Both the position numbers and the translations under genes were made by a program. A model generated the notes under the pieces. The model made no database searches. It was not told the DNA's origin and saw only the letters and a program-made list of their open reading frames with translations. Shown piece by piece: positions 1 through 48,939 of a stretch of 64,000 nucleotides of DNA (positions within the stretch are counted from its first letter, which is position 1; every line of letters starts with the position of its first letter). This DNA comes from Imbricaverruca yamaguchii (taxonomy: Eukaryota > Arthropoda > Thecostraca > Neoverrucidae): positions 887,001 to 951,000 of the forward strand of contig JAOTOL010001437.1 of the NCBI GenBank assembly GCA_034440575.1, given 5' to 3'.

Positions 1-36
1 CATGGGGGTGGTTAATCTATGGAGTAAAATGTATAT

Positions 37-2856
37 GCTGATGTGTTCCACGACAAATGGACCAAATATTTTCCAATTTTAGGCTCATTAAGTTTGCCTT
101 TCGACAAAAATTTGCCAACAGTACAGTCTGATGCTCTGAACACGCTTGAACAAGTTTTAACCCGATCCGACTAACGGTTTCGAAGCTATGGCACACCGTA
201 GTATTTTGAGGTCATACAACAGGGGTGTCTGGCGATAGATACCTCGTCGGTAATGATGAGGAAGTGTCACACGTGCATCTTTGAGAAGAAGGATGATTGA
301 AGAAAACTTGATAAAATATAAATATTTCTCACGTTTGACCCCGTGATCACATAACCTCGTGACATCGTGACCTTCTCCAGCCCCTGGCTCATTGAAATAG
401 ATACATTTTACAACCGAAATACAAACGGACATGATTGAGCTGCCAAATGTATACTATATAGATGCATTTTGCTTTTACATGTCCCATATAGGCGTCCGTT
501 CTTTATGATTTTGCGATTTTCGGAACTGGTGGATTTCGAGTTTTTATCCCATTGGACATCCACAGGGGATTGAACAATGAAATCAAATTGGGTGATATAA
601 AAACGCTTGCCTGAAAAAGAAACATTTAAAACTTAATGGTGTAAGTCTTATAGCTTGCCTGAATAAACTTCACAAATCTCACCCATTACTGATAGGTCAT
701 CCATAGGTGTATTTACATGTGATAATTTTACTTTGGATCTTCTAATGGTCTGGTAATAGAAACATCTGGCCCTGTTCACCCTTGCTGGCACCACAACACG
801 AAGTACAATTATGCCTTCATTCTACCTGTAGGCGTCATTTACATTGGACGTGCAGTCGAATCCCTATCGTAATGCAAGCACACGCGTTTTTGTTACGGTA
901 TGCATGGCGAGCCCCCGAAAACCATGAACATTTTCACAAACTTCCTGTGGTTTCATTGTTCACGTTTAGAGCACTCCCTGCATATTGCACATTACTGCAC
1001 TGCACTAACCAGTGCACAATAGAACAATGATGGGATAAAACAACGAAATAAATGCCACATGAGAACCCGTTTTTCCAACCGAAACATTTGTAGCTCTCCA
1101 ATGTAGCTCTAGTTTCCTTAAGAATGTCATAGCATTGTGTCATCATCGTAGTGTATTAGCATATTTCCTTGTAACAGTGTAATTTTGCTTCAGAACGTCT
1201 GGTGGTTACTTACAACTTTTACTGAACGTCATCAAACATGACGACAACGATGCAGTCTGACCATATTCGATCATGCTAACATCACAGCAAGTACAATTAT
1301 GCTTTCCTTCTACTTTCAGTGTATCATGTATATGGACGTAAAGTCGAAGACCTATTGCAAGCCACTTTACTGTTATGATGCGCGTAGGATGTGCCCGAAA
1401 ACATCATTTTCGCAACCTTCATATGACATGATTATTCACGTTCTTGGGACACTGCTCAGGTCGACATTGCTAATGGAACACCGCACTACGCAATTGTACA
1501 TATGTTAGGTGAACGAAGTCAGTTCAAACGACGTCGATTTGGCTTTGATAACCAAATCGGTGCGAACGATGTCGATTTCGAAGTTCACCGAAGCCAAATT
1601 TTAGGGTGAACCTGGAATCTAGTGTCGTGGGCACCTTAGGATTTTTTTTTAAATATCGGAAATTCCTAAACAATTGGAACATTATAAATCTTGTATTTTT
1701 ACGCGATGGGTGTAATAAGACACTTTCAGGCCGGTTTCTGTTATTTCTTGTGACTGTGACATCTACTAGGGCCTCAAAACAGGAAATACAAGCAGCTTGG
1801 ATTTCCAGGAAATGGCTTTTTGAGATAGTAAATATTAATTCACAGATGATTTTTAAGGCGGAATCTGAGAGATCTTCCTGGTGCTTCGCTTTTATTTTGG
1901 ATATTTTGTTTTAGTCTGTTTAAAACAAAAATAATGTGTTAGTTCATCAATTGCTCGTGCAGAAAAACGTACCGCTTTCGTTGTGGCATATTTCAGAGAT
2001 TTATCAACAAGCACAGATAGCCAGTGGCCAACGAAACATATTTTATTTCATGGAAAGTCATTTTTGAGTTGAAACATTTCTGCAAGATGATTTGTTTATA
2101 TTTGTCGTTTTTGGTATGCTTTGTATGCTAGGCTTGCTTGTGTATGCTAAGATTGCCAATGTTCTGAGTTTTGTTTGCATCAAATTTTCCTTCGGTGTAT
2201 CCTTTTTATGTCTGATGCTGGTTTTGAAAAATGAATGCTGAAACATTTAAAAAAAAATGATTTCTAAAAAGTTCAAATTCGAATTATCACATAATCCCCC
2301 CTCCCCCTCTCCTGCTCGGTAACGCGGGGATCGCTCACGTTTTCTAGGAGCCTGACCGATGCTTGAGGTACTTTTTTGTGTATCGTATCGCATCGCATCG
2401 CAAATCGCAAAAAGGCATGAGTGACGGATGGCCATATCGGATATTTATAAGAAAACATTTTGAGGTTTTTTGTTGGGTCAGCGAAATCACGCCCACTTTT
2501 ATTTCAGTTGTCAAATTTATTGAGCTTTGATGGACTAGGGCTCACGAGAGATCACGAGGTCAAATTTAAGAAATATGAACATTTTATTTAGGGAATATTT
2601 CAGTTCATCCTTCTTCTGAAGAGCATATCATCTGACACCCTTTCTGCTTCTTATTGATGAGATCCATCGTCACACAAATGCATGCTATTTGAACTTAGAA
2701 TATTGCTGGAGGCTATAGCTAAAAAACCGTTGGTCGAATCAGGCTGAAATTTTCACAACTGTATTCAGAGCCAAAGACTACCCTGCAAGAAAATGTTGAT
2801 CTCAATCAAAATGTGTAGGGTGAAGTGCATTGATCGATCTGTTGCGGAACGCCCCA
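37..2856. mobile_element. AT-rich element with long terminal inverted repeats, copy 1
   Basis: The first about 330 bases reappear in inverted orientation, with divergence, at about 2520-2856. The outer ends read roughly GTGTTCCACGACAAATGG and its inverse. The whole block is also related, in the same order, to 10582-12220. No long ORF or transposase motif is visible, so it looks non-autonomous. Inside, the stretch near 785-1000 is partly duplicated at about 1290-1500. The superfamily is not recognised, and no convincing target-site duplication is seen for this copy. Confidence 0.6.
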
Positions 2857-3188
2857 GGGGGGTCGATAGCTACACACTGCTACTTCTCGGTATTCTCTAG
2901 GTCTGTCAGGAGCGAAACACTCCAAATTAATGTCGCCTAAGATATTTTTTTAATCTAAAGCTCAAACTCAGGAGGCGTCTATGAATTGTATTTGATTTCA
3001 GGTTTTTTAAGTGCCAAGCAGCTTCAAATTAACCAAATTATGGGCAGAAGCATCATAGTGTATCATGGGTTTTAATGGTAAGTGGGTCGCTTTATGAATA
3101 TGTTAGGCTATACGCAAGTATGCACTGGAGGATTGAGTTGCAGGACGGTGAGCGACGCCATTTTGTTGATGGGCCTGGTCTGGTTCAT
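2857..3188. other. no recognised feature
   Basis: Intronic or upstream AT-rich sequence between the inverted-repeat element and the 85-bp array. No Nbas-like coding sequence, RNA gene or repeat was recognised here. Confidence 0.4.
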
Positions 3189-5316
3189 CTGATCAGTGTG
3201 TGTGTGTGTGGGCGACCTCAGGAGCTGGAGGTGCAGCCGGCCGGGTGGTGGCCGTGGCAGGGCACCCAGTCCGGCTCGTCTGATCAGTGTGTGTGGGTGA
3301 CCTCAGGAGCTGGAGGTGCAGCCGGCCGGGTGGTGGCCTTGGCGCGGTGCCCAGTCCGGCTCGTCTGATCATTGTGTGTGTGTGTGGGGGGCGACCTCAG
3401 GAGCTGGAGGTGCAGCCGGCCGGGTGGTGGCCGTGGCGGGGTGCCCAGTCCGGCTCGTCTGATCAGTGTGTGTGGGTGACCTCAGGAGCTGGAGGTGCAG
3501 CCGGCCGGGTGGTGGCCGTGGCAGGGCACCCAGTCCGGCTCGTCTGATCAGTGTGTGTGGGTGACCTCAGGAGCTGGAGGTGCAGCCGGCCGGGTGGTGG
3601 CCGTGGCAGGGCACCCAGTCCGGCTCGTCTGATCAGTGTGTGTGTGGGCGACCTCAGGAGCTGGAGGTGCAGCCGGCCGGGTGGTGGCCGTGGCGGGGTG
3701 CCCAGTCCGGCTCGTCTGATCAGTGTGTGGGCGGACCTCAGGAGCTGGAGGTACAGCCGGCCGGGTGGTGGCCGTGGCGGGGTGCCCAGTCCGGCTCGTC
3801 TGATCAGTGTGTGTGGGTGACCTCAGGAGCTGGAGGTGCAGCCGGCCGGGAGGTGGCCGTGGCGGGGTGCCCAGTCCGGCTCGTCTGATCAGTGTGTGTG
3901 GGCGACCTCAGGAGCTGGAGGTGCAGCCGGCCGGGTGGTGGCCGTGGCAGGGCACCCAGTCCGGCTCGTCTGATCAGTGTGTGTGGGTGACCTCAGGAGC
4001 TGGAGGTGCAGCCGGCCGGGTGGTGGCCGTGGCGGGGTGCCCAGTCGGCTCGTCTGATCAGTGTGTGTGGGCGACCTCAGGAGCTGGAGGTGCAGCCGGC
4101 CGGGTGGTGGCCGTGGCGGGGTGCCCAGTCCGGCTCGTCTGATCAGATGTGTGTGTGCGACCTCAGGAGCTGGAGGTGCAGCCGGCCGGGTGGTGGCCGT
4201 GGCGGGGTGCCCAGTCGGCTCGTCTGATCAGTGTGTGTGGGTGACCTCAGGAGCTGGAGGTGCAGCCGGCCGGGTGGTGGCCGTGGCGGGGTGCCCAGTC
4301 CGGCTCGTCTGATCAGTGTGTGTGGGCGACCTCAGGAGCTGGAGGTGCAGCCGGCCGGGTGGTGGCCGTGGCGGGGTGCCCAGTCCGGCTCGTCTGATCA
4401 GTGTGTGTGGGTGACCTCAGGAGCTGGAGGTGCAGCCGGCCGGGTGGTGGCCGTGGCAGGGTGCCCAGTCCGGCTCGTGCTTGACCTCAGGAGCTGGAGG
4501 TACAGCCGGCCGGGTGGTGGCCGTGGCGGGGTGCCCAGTCCGGCTCGTCTGATCATGTGTGTGGGTGACCTCAGGAGCTGGAGGTGCAGCCGGCCGGGTG
4601 GTGGCCGTGGCGGGGTGCCCAGTCCGGCTCGTCTGATCAGTGTGTGTGTGTGCGACCTCAGGAGCTGGAGGTGCAGCCGGCCGGGTGGTGGCCGTGGCAG
4701 GGCACCCAGTCCGGCTCGTCTGATCAGTGTGTGTGGTGCGACCTCAGGAGCTGGAGGTGCAGCCGGCCGGGTGGTGGCCGTGGCAGGGGCACCCAGTCCG
4801 GCTCGTCTGATCAGTGTGTGTGTGTGTGTGTGTGGGCGACCTCAGGAGCTGGAGGTGCAGCCGGCCGGGTGGTGGCCGTGGCGGGGTGCCCAGTCCGGCT
4901 CGTCTGATCAGTGTGTGTGGGTGACCTCAGGAGCTGGAGGTGCAGCCGGCCGGGTGGTGGCCGTGGCGGGGTGCCCAGTCCGGCTCGTCTGATCAGTGTG
5001 TGTGTGCGACCTCAGGAGCTGGAGGTGCAGCCGGCCGGGTGGTGGCCGTGGCGGGGTGCCCAGTCGGCTCGTCTGATCAGTGTGTGTGGGCGACCTCAGG
5101 AGCTGGAGGTGCAGCCGGCCGGGAGGTGGCCGTGGCGGGGTGCCCAGTCCGGCTCGTCTGATCAGTGTGTGTGGGTGACCTCAGGAGCTGGAGGTGCAGC
5201 CGGCCGGGTGGTGGCCGTGGCGGGGTGCCCAGTCGGCTCGTCTGATCAGTGTGTGTGGGTGACCTCAGGAGCTGGAGGTGCAGCCGGCCGGGTGGTGGTC
5301 GTGGCGGGGTGCCCAG
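3189..5316. repeat. 85-bp minisatellite abutting Nbas exon 1 acceptor
   Basis: About 25 tandem units of about 85 bp, each with a short variable (GT)n run, the block CTCAGGAGCTGGAGG and an acceptor-like GGTGCCCAGTCCGGCTCG. The last unit runs straight into the coding exon: its GTGCCCAG is the acceptor used at 5315-5316, and the exon begins TCGGC like several units. Many forward frames are open across it because of composition; I do not regard these as proteins. Confidence 0.9.
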
Positions 5317-41619
<36,303 letters not shown>

Positions 41620-41882
41620 CGTCAGCCGGCGCGGTCACGCCCGGGGCCAGGCGCAGAGCGGCTGTGACTGCCGTGACTGTCGCCTCCACGTGTGACCGCT
41701 GTGGAGACCTGGTGTCTGCACGCCACTAGTCGGTCTAACTTTGCCAGAGGCCCACTGCCGCCCGGACTCTGGACGATGATGAAGTGTTGCCCGGACTGCC
41801 ACCAATGACACGACTGTACCGTGCAAGTGACCTTAATACCTTCGACTTCCATAACCAACGGTGACGGATGGTCTGGGAAGCT
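41620..41882. other. presumed Nbas 3' UTR or flank
   Basis: Unique-looking sequence directly after the stop codon. No poly(A) hexamer was seen. Confidence 0.35.
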
Positions 41883-42010
41883 TGGGGACACGGTGCTCAG
41901 TCGGGCTTTCTACCCCTCATTTCAAATGTGTGAGTTCGAATCTCGCAGCTGGCGAGGTTAACGGGTTCCCTCGCGCATGAGATCAACATGGGAAGCTGCC
42001 AATACCATAG
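41883..42010 (+). mobile_element. diverged tRNA-derived SINE, family B
   Basis: The head contains GGTGCTCAGTCGGG (A box) and GAGTTCGAATCTC (B box), followed by CTGGCGAGGTTAACGGG, which corresponds to CTGGCGAGATTACCGAG in the copy at 58388-58551. The 3' body is not recognisable. Confidence 0.6.
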
Positions 42011-42130
42011 GGCCTGTCATCGAATGTGGCGTGATAGAACATACGGTTTACGCAAGATTTACTGGGAAGCGTTGATTTTTCATGCAGCTTAGCGTGGGCA
42101 TTCGGCATATATGACATTCAGTTACGTATG

Positions 42131-42447
42131 GTAGGAAATATAGTCCCAATTCTTGCTGGGGTGGCCTTATGGACCAGGCTCCTGTTGCTAAGCAGTGCTT
42201 GTTAAGTGAACCCTGGCGCCATCAAATGATCTATGAATTTTTATTCAGCGGCAGAATTTTGACCGTGAGTTAACGTGCCGTCAGTACACCAGACACGGCG
42301 GCCCCGGTAACTCGTCCCCGGCATTATCGGACCAGTTGCTAATGGATCTTGCCAGTCGGGGGGCTAAATGCGAGCGCGTGAAGTGGCTGAAGCCCAGTCT
42401 TTCCAGGACAGGGGAGACCAGCTCTAGCCAACCGAGCTACCGATGTT
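42131..42447 (-). mobile_element. tRNA-derived SINE, family C, inverted copy
   Basis: The reverse complement aligns by eye over most of its length with 34055-34385: GGTAGCTCGGTTGGCTAGAG at the head, GATAATGCCGGGGACGAG in the body and GGGTTCACTTAACAAGCACTG near the tail. Confidence 0.8.
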
Positions 42448-44161
42448 TTCAAGACTAGCACAGTTGATCTTCTTTCCTAGCTGTTCTGAACATAATTTAA
42501 TCTGTTCATGTTGCCATGTTCAAGTATCTGTCGATCTATCCCGATTCGCTTGTATGCTATTGTGTAAGCTTCAAGTAAGTGTATGGATGTCGGGTCTCGG
42601 CAGTGAGTTATCGGTGAAGTATATTACGTGCTTGGACTGGCTCCTGTGACCAGTGGCCAGTGGACCAATGGCTGCTTGAGGGGGCTGGCTGGTGAATCAA
42701 AATGAAGGGGTGGGTGAGAGATGTGTCAGGCTTGGACGGTACGCTCCTATGTTTTCTACCTTCCGTACGCTGGGTTGTGATACACACTGTGATCAATAAA
42801 TGGGGATATTTATGCTTGACATCCCTATGTTTGCAATCTTGCGTACAATTGGTGGTGATGCACTCTGTGATCTGGGGATATGTATGCAGCCAAGTCAGTT
42901 TTTGCAACCCTTTGTACGTTGGGTGGTGATGCACACAGTGGATAATAAATGGGATATGAATGCAGCCAATTCAGTCGTGTCGAAAGAAGGGCTGGTGTGA
43001 ACGCGCCAGTCATAGGTGAGCTATGGTGTTCGTTTGTGCTGGCACGGTAGTGGCACGGTCGTGATCACCATGGGCGGCGAGCGAGACCGTGTGTCACGCA
43101 ATCTTCAGGTACTTGGTACGGCAAGTTTGGTTATAAAACCTTTTCTTTGAAGAGAGAATGGGCGTCCTTCACTGGAAGTACTGGAATGTATCAGCTGGCA
43201 ATAGCATAAGTCGAAGGCGCGTCCAGCTAAATAGGAGCAAGGCACGAATTGAAACAAGGAAGTCATGGTTGAAAAACGATGACCCTAGTCCCTCGGTACC
43301 TATCCCCTCCACGAGGCACCACCATTCCGTGGTGAGGGGATCGCGCGCCCCAATGATCCGGTGCCGATCTTACTGGTGAGGGGACGGACAGAGTTCTTTA
43401 CTCGTCCTTCCATCCATACTTTCACATGCCAATGCCCATCCCACTTCAACGTCCACGTCCTTCACCTGGTCCTGCAACACCAATTCTCCCTGCTATGAGG
43501 CAAGTAAGACAACTCCGGTCCTGCCCTCCAGTTTATTTGTATCGGGGTAGTCGCCCCCCCCCCACTGGGGTTGACTGAGTCCTTGAGGCCGAGGTCCCCC
43601 GTTCCACGATGCTAATTGCAACGAGGGACCAACACGCCTTTTTTGTTATCGATATCCCTCAGGGCCCCATACGGGTCAAGTGGCTGGTCGCCTCGGGCCG
43701 AGGGCTTGGGTCTCCTCCCAGTGTTTGCGAACTCGGCCGGCTGGGGTCAGGGGGTGGGCGGCGCTGGGTCCCGGTCGGGGTGGTGAGTCCCTGTATTCCG
43801 GCCGGGTGATAACGCCGCCTGTCCCATATGGCTCCTCAGGCACCTGACGTCCTACCTTCCGCGGGCCGAAGGCGTCCCCCTGTAGGGTCCATGCATGGTG
43901 GGGTGTTACAAAGAGCAGAACACAACCACATCACATGGCAACCACCAACAAAACAAAACACCTGTTCCCTGTAATAGGGAACAGACCAGTCGAAATGCTA
44001 GTCTTTTAGCATTCTTATTGTGAAGTCACCAGAAGAAGGAAAAAGCATTTCCTCGCTGAGCAATTTCAAAGAAAGGAAGTATGTGGCAGTCTCGGTGTAT
44101 GGTATTGAGGTGTCAAAAGCTTAGGTACGGTGGCCTGGAGGTGAAATTCAAAACTACAGAT
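42448..44161. other. intergenic, no gene recognised
   Basis: It holds a diverged direct repeat of about 75 bp around GTACGYTGGGTKGTGATRCA (near 42765, 42840 and 42910) containing AATAAA at 42795 and 42944. GC-rich sequence with C-tracts at 43290-43900 may be an unidentified repeat. No coding signal is seen. Confidence 0.35.
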
Positions 44162-44169
44162 GAATCAAA

Positions 44170-46707
44170 CACTGGCGGATCTAGCCCACCGGTTTTGGTG
44201 GGGGCCCAACTTTCGGATTTGGGTGTCAGCCCCCCCCCCCCCAATGGTCTGCCTAGGATTTCCTTGAGAGGGTTGGAATGAATTTGTATGGTGCCCATCC
44301 TGTCAATATTTTTGGTTTAATAGCAATGCTGGCAAATGCATTGCAGTATAAACTCGCCATGGCTTATGCCAAATTATTTTGACATCGGCAACAGGCTTAC
44401 CTTTGTTCAAGGAAAAACAATGAAAAAGTATCTAAAAGTTGTGCATCTTTTGCATTGTAAGCTAGAACCATTAAACCGGTTGCATATTTGTTGTATGCCC
44501 ACTCTTTCCACAGTGCAAAAACCCAGACCTGCTGTTTACCTGATTACATGAGCAGCTGTCACCAAGATAATCATTATTGAGACAATTGTTAATGTGAACT
44601 CCTTACTTGGAATAACAGCAAGCAAGCTGATCTCAGTCTCATTAAGGTGGTGCAACTCTGGATCTCAGCAGGCAGAGGCTGGGCTGGGGCCAACTTCTGG
44701 TGCAGACAGAAGATCGAGACAGGAGAGGTTGGAGGCAGAAGCTACTCCTTCAGGAGAATGTTGAGATGGAGAATACAGACTGAAAATAAGGACAGACATA
44801 TACTTCAATATGCACCTTTGAGTTCGAAAGTTAATTCCTAGACATCTTAGCTTAGACAATGATCATTCCACAAAAAGAACAACAAAGTTTTCCATCTGTC
44901 AAAACACCCAATTTAATCATCAATCCATGATTATATCTACAATGGGAAGTTAGGCCAGGCTAGCAAGCGCCCTGGGGTGTGGGGGGGCGACATCCGCACA
45001 TCCATTCAGTTTTTCGCACATAACTCCAGATTTTACCGACCGATTTACGTCATTCTTTCAGTACCACCTCAGAAATGACCGGCGCGTTGCTTAAAGCCAG
45101 AAAACTTAAATCGGTCGATTTTGTATAGTTCCATCGTCAGGAGTCATTCCTAACGTCAGGAGTCACTCCTGACGATGGCCCCTGGCCGAAACGTTGAGTA
45201 ATATAGCACAATCCCTAACGTTACTTTTGATGTAAACTCAGCACCTCCTGGTATATTGAGGGTCGTACATTTCGTCTCACGCAATGTCTAAAACCCAGGA
45301 GCACTTAAGAGCCATTCTTCGTTGTATTAAACCATATTGGGCTTCCAAACAAACAACAATCTGCGTTCTTTGTGTCCTTCATTCCGAGGATTCCGTGGAT
45401 TGTGACGTCGCACATTTCGTGGACTGCAGCCGCGGAGCGTTCTGTGAAATTTCGCGCCGGATTACTTATGTGAGTCATTTGTGTCGCCGTTCGCAAACTA
45501 CTAATTGTTACGATTAGCATTGATTGCATGCTGTTGCATTAAAGCAATGTGGTTGAATCGCTTTTTGGCAACACCAGTAATTATACAAAGCTTCCGCCTA
45601 TGATCTTATTGTGATTGGCCACTGATGCCTAATTTAATGTGCATGGATATAAGATAAAAAAGATTAAAATGTGAAACCATTCTGAGATGGATCGTGTTCT
45701 ATGTAGATGAATGTCAGACATGACCAGGGCAGCAGGCTATGACAGGCATGTCAAGGGTAAGGAGGAAATTTACATTGGTCATTGCCCAGTGAACATGCCG
45801 ACAGCGGACCGACGTCATTCCGCTATCTGGACGCCAGTGGCCCGCTGTCGGATGAGGAGATACAGACACCCAGCCAAAGTGGGACCACCATCAGGCTGCC
45901 GTCGGGACCCTAGGGGCCCGCTGTTAGCTGTGGAGTGGAATGTCTGACAACGGCCCGACGTTAGCTGGCCGCTATTGATATTCCGAATTCAATCCGACAT
46001 ATGTTCATATGCCATCAGCATGCTGATGGCGGGCCGAGAGCGGCCCAATGTTGGCATGTCGTTTATTAGATGTCGAGCTCGCCCCGACACATGCGGACAG
46101 CGGGCCGATATCGGCATGTTTACTTGGTGGAGATGCAAATAATCAGGGAAAGAAGCTTCTGAAGATAGTGTCTAGCTTCCTGCTGTTTCACCTCAACAGT
46201 TGAGAATGTGGCCACGCCGCAAGGGGAAATCCTCGCCGGTGGGAGCATGACATTCATAAGTAACACCTTCGTACAATCTAGCCAAATCGTATCCACTCCA
46301 CAACACTACTTACTAATTTGCAATATCTTCCTTGGCCCGCGCATCACTTCCAATGTGCGCTGCCATCTTGGAAAAACCGCACAGGACGGGGCTGGGCAGC
46401 TTTTTTCATTCCGCGCGTTCCCCGGGGAATCCGCGAAATCTTGCCGCGGAATTCGTGAGGAATAGACAAAGAACGGCCCATGACGTCAGAGTCCAGGGAA
46501 TTCCTGGACGGAACGTGACAAAGAACGCAGCCTTAAAATACCTTTAAAATTGGAGATTCTTTCACCCGGAGCGCTATTGTCAAAGTTACCGTATATTAAT
46601 TTAGTTTACTTCTGTTGGTTTCGGGGGGCCAAAAGACATGATGGGGCCCCCTTTGATGCGTTTCTGGGGGGCTATGGACGGAATGGTCCCCCTTGGATCC
46701 GCCAGTG
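44170..46707. mobile_element. hAT-like DNA transposon with perfect 8-bp target-site duplication
   Basis: Inverted 12-bp ends CACTGGCGGATC are flanked on both sides by GAATCAAA (44162-44169 and 46708-46715). Runs of C/G lie just inside both ends. The 2.5-kb interior has no transposase ORF. It includes the hairpin at 45131-45178 and, at about 45800-46115, repeated GACAGCGGGCCGAT-type motifs, perhaps nested insertions. It is non-autonomous or decayed. Confidence 0.8.
45131..45222 (+). other. perfect hairpin with hammerhead-like core motif
   Basis: The arms CCATCGTCAGGAGT (45131-45144) and ACTCCTGACGATGG (45165-45178) match perfectly; an inner 10-bp pair with a 1-nt loop is an alternative. Directly overlapping are CTGACGA, a GGCC/GGCC stem and GAAAC, and ACGTT pairs with AACGT downstream. 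This resembles hammerhead ribozyme cores in Penelope-like elements, but one extra base follows CTGACGA and no stem I is evident. Confidence 0.4.
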
Positions 46708-46715
46708 GAATCAAA

Positions 46716-46959
46716 GAGGGCGACGGAAGCAACTGGATTAAAATACGCTGCAAATTGATAGCAACAGGCGAACAGTCACGACAAATATTGAAATTCTTCC
46801 CCGCAGCACGAAAAAAACATCTAAAGGCGTCATAAACTGCTATGGTCTAAGAGATGTGTCTGACATTGTGGATGGCCTGGTAGATTGGGGTTGTGGTAGA
46901 GGCGCGAAGGATCACGATTAGGAAAGGGCAAGGAACGCAACAAACTGGCAACTTCATTT
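46716..46959. other. intergenic, no recognised feature
   Basis: Short sequence between the hAT-like element and the LINE remnant. Confidence 0.3.
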
Positions 46960-48660
46960 TATCCTCCCGCACGACGGATCTCCCAGAGTTCATCAACAGA
47001 TGATAAGATGTTCCCGGTGTTTCCGCTTTGGACATATTCTCAGCAAGAGAAATCGTGAAACATTCGGAAGATGTGGTTTAACGGAACATGTAAGAGACAA
47101 ATGCGAAGCGGAGAGTCCAAACTGTTCTAATTGTGGCCCCAAACAAAAATCCATATTGCTTATGACTGTCCCTGTCCTATTTTTCTGAAAGAGGGGATCG
47201 TTGCAATTAAATTTTCCAAAAAGATCGCATTTCGGGAAGCGGGTGAGTTTTATGAGGCAGCTCACTCAAAGGTGTCGTTTGCAACAAAGACATATCCTAA
47301 CTAAATAACCACACAACATATTCGCAAGAAAACTCTGGCAACCTCCGAACATGTAGAGTCAGACATGGCCTCTAAGCTTGGATTGGATTTGATCCATTCT
47401 GGTTTTAAATCAGCGATTGATCTTAGTCTTACAAGCTCGCATTTGACAGTATTTTACCTGGTCAGTGTATGAAGACCCCCTTGGCAGGAACCATTTCCCG
47501 TACTTATTGACTATGAGTACCGGGCTGTACTTGGCTTAAGATCTCGGAGATCGAGCTTTAAAAAAAGGTGACTGGGAGAAGTGCCAGACAAAGGTGGAGG
47601 CCTCCATAGGAGAGGGCGTGGACAGTACCAAACCATCAGTGGAACAGTTCTTGTGTTTTTGCAGTCGACCGAAGCAAGCCGCGCACTTCTGGAGCCCCGC
47701 GCCGCGCCCCAGTTCCTTGGTGGTTAGTGGCATGTCGGGACCCCGTACAAGAACGTAAACGGGCCTTTAAAAGATTAACAAAAATAGCACCTCAGTCAAC
47801 CTAATAGCATTACAAGGGGTGAGAGAGTCAGCACGAGGAGCGATAGGAGAAGCCAAGTGCGCGTCCTGTGGGCAATGTCTGGCCATACGGACCACCCCAA
47901 TGGCGCAAGTGTGGTCCCGGGTGAAGCGAATAGCTGGCAAATTTAATTCAACCACTCTCCCAGTGTTACGAGTGGATGGTGCAGGCGTGAAGCACCCTTC
48001 TGGTGTCGCAAATGCAATAGGCCGAACGATAGTGGCCCGTGGCGAAGCAGGACGCTTTGGGAGAGTTTCTCCGTCGGAAAGCTTACTTAAAGAACCAAAT
48101 GGTTGACTTCTCCACTTCTGAACATTTCTCATGTAACGAACGATTCACCGAAGCGGAGCTACGCTTAGCAATAACGATCCTTAGAAATGTTGCAGAAGGA
48201 CCCGACGGCATTCCAACGAAATGCTAAAGCATCTCCCTTAACCAGCACTATATGTACTACTGACAGCCTTCGACAACCTGTGGGAAGAAGGCGGATTTCC
48301 AGATGCGTGGCGGGAAGCCACAATGGTCCATGTATCGAAGACGGGAAAGAGTGGACTCGATCCGCTGCCTTACCGGTCTATCGTCCTAACCTCGTGTTTG
48401 TGCAAATTGCTGGGAAAATATTAACCTACGACTTACGTGGTTCCTTGAAGCACACAATTTATTTCACAACGTTCAGTGCGGTCCTAGAATACATCGTGGA
48501 ACGGCAGATCATCTTTTAACACTGAACACCGCTATAAGTCTATCCTTCAGGTTGAGACGGCACGCTAGGACTGTCTTTTTTCGACCTCGAAGGCACATAC
48601 AAAACCACCTGGCGTCACATCTTCATGAAAACACGATTAGTGAGACGAATCAATACCGAT
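46960..48660 (+). mobile_element. decayed LINE: ORF1 zinc knuckles and reverse transcriptase start
   Basis: At about 47000-47140 a stretch reads CSRCFRFGHILSKRN and GRCGLTEHVRDKCE, then CSNCG, the CCHC knuckles of jockey/I-type ORF1. At about 48130-48230 it reads FTEAELRLAITILRN and GPDGIP, the start of the reverse-transcriptase domain. Further RT-like pieces (GGFPDAWREAT, LPYRSIVLTS) follow in shifting frames. Multiple stops and frameshifts mark it as dead. Confidence 0.7.
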
Positions 48661-48939
48661 GCGAAACGTGACTCATGTAGGACATACGTGGCTACTTGGT
48701 GTCGGTGTAGCTCGTATCATAGGTGTGGTCCCGCGTAAAAAGATATTTCCGGCACATACCGCCCAGCCTCTCTTCCTGTCCTGCACATAGCCGACCAAGA
48801 TATCCCCCACCCCTCAAACGTCGCATACGAGATCGATCGGACCTTGTCGTGACGAACTCAAGGCAGCGGTGTTGATCCAGAGTCATACGATATGAAACTC
48901 AATGTACACATAGCCAGTGAACTTCACTACCTCGGTGTA

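Noticed and set aside
1..3180. Missing N-terminal Nbas exons
   Set aside because: No stretch translates to anything like the Nbas N-terminus; the region is mostly the inverted-repeat element.
3075..5316. ORFs of the PQELEVQPAGWWPW type joined to the real exon
   Set aside because: Compositional ORFs of the 85-bp array. Family similarity begins only at 5317.
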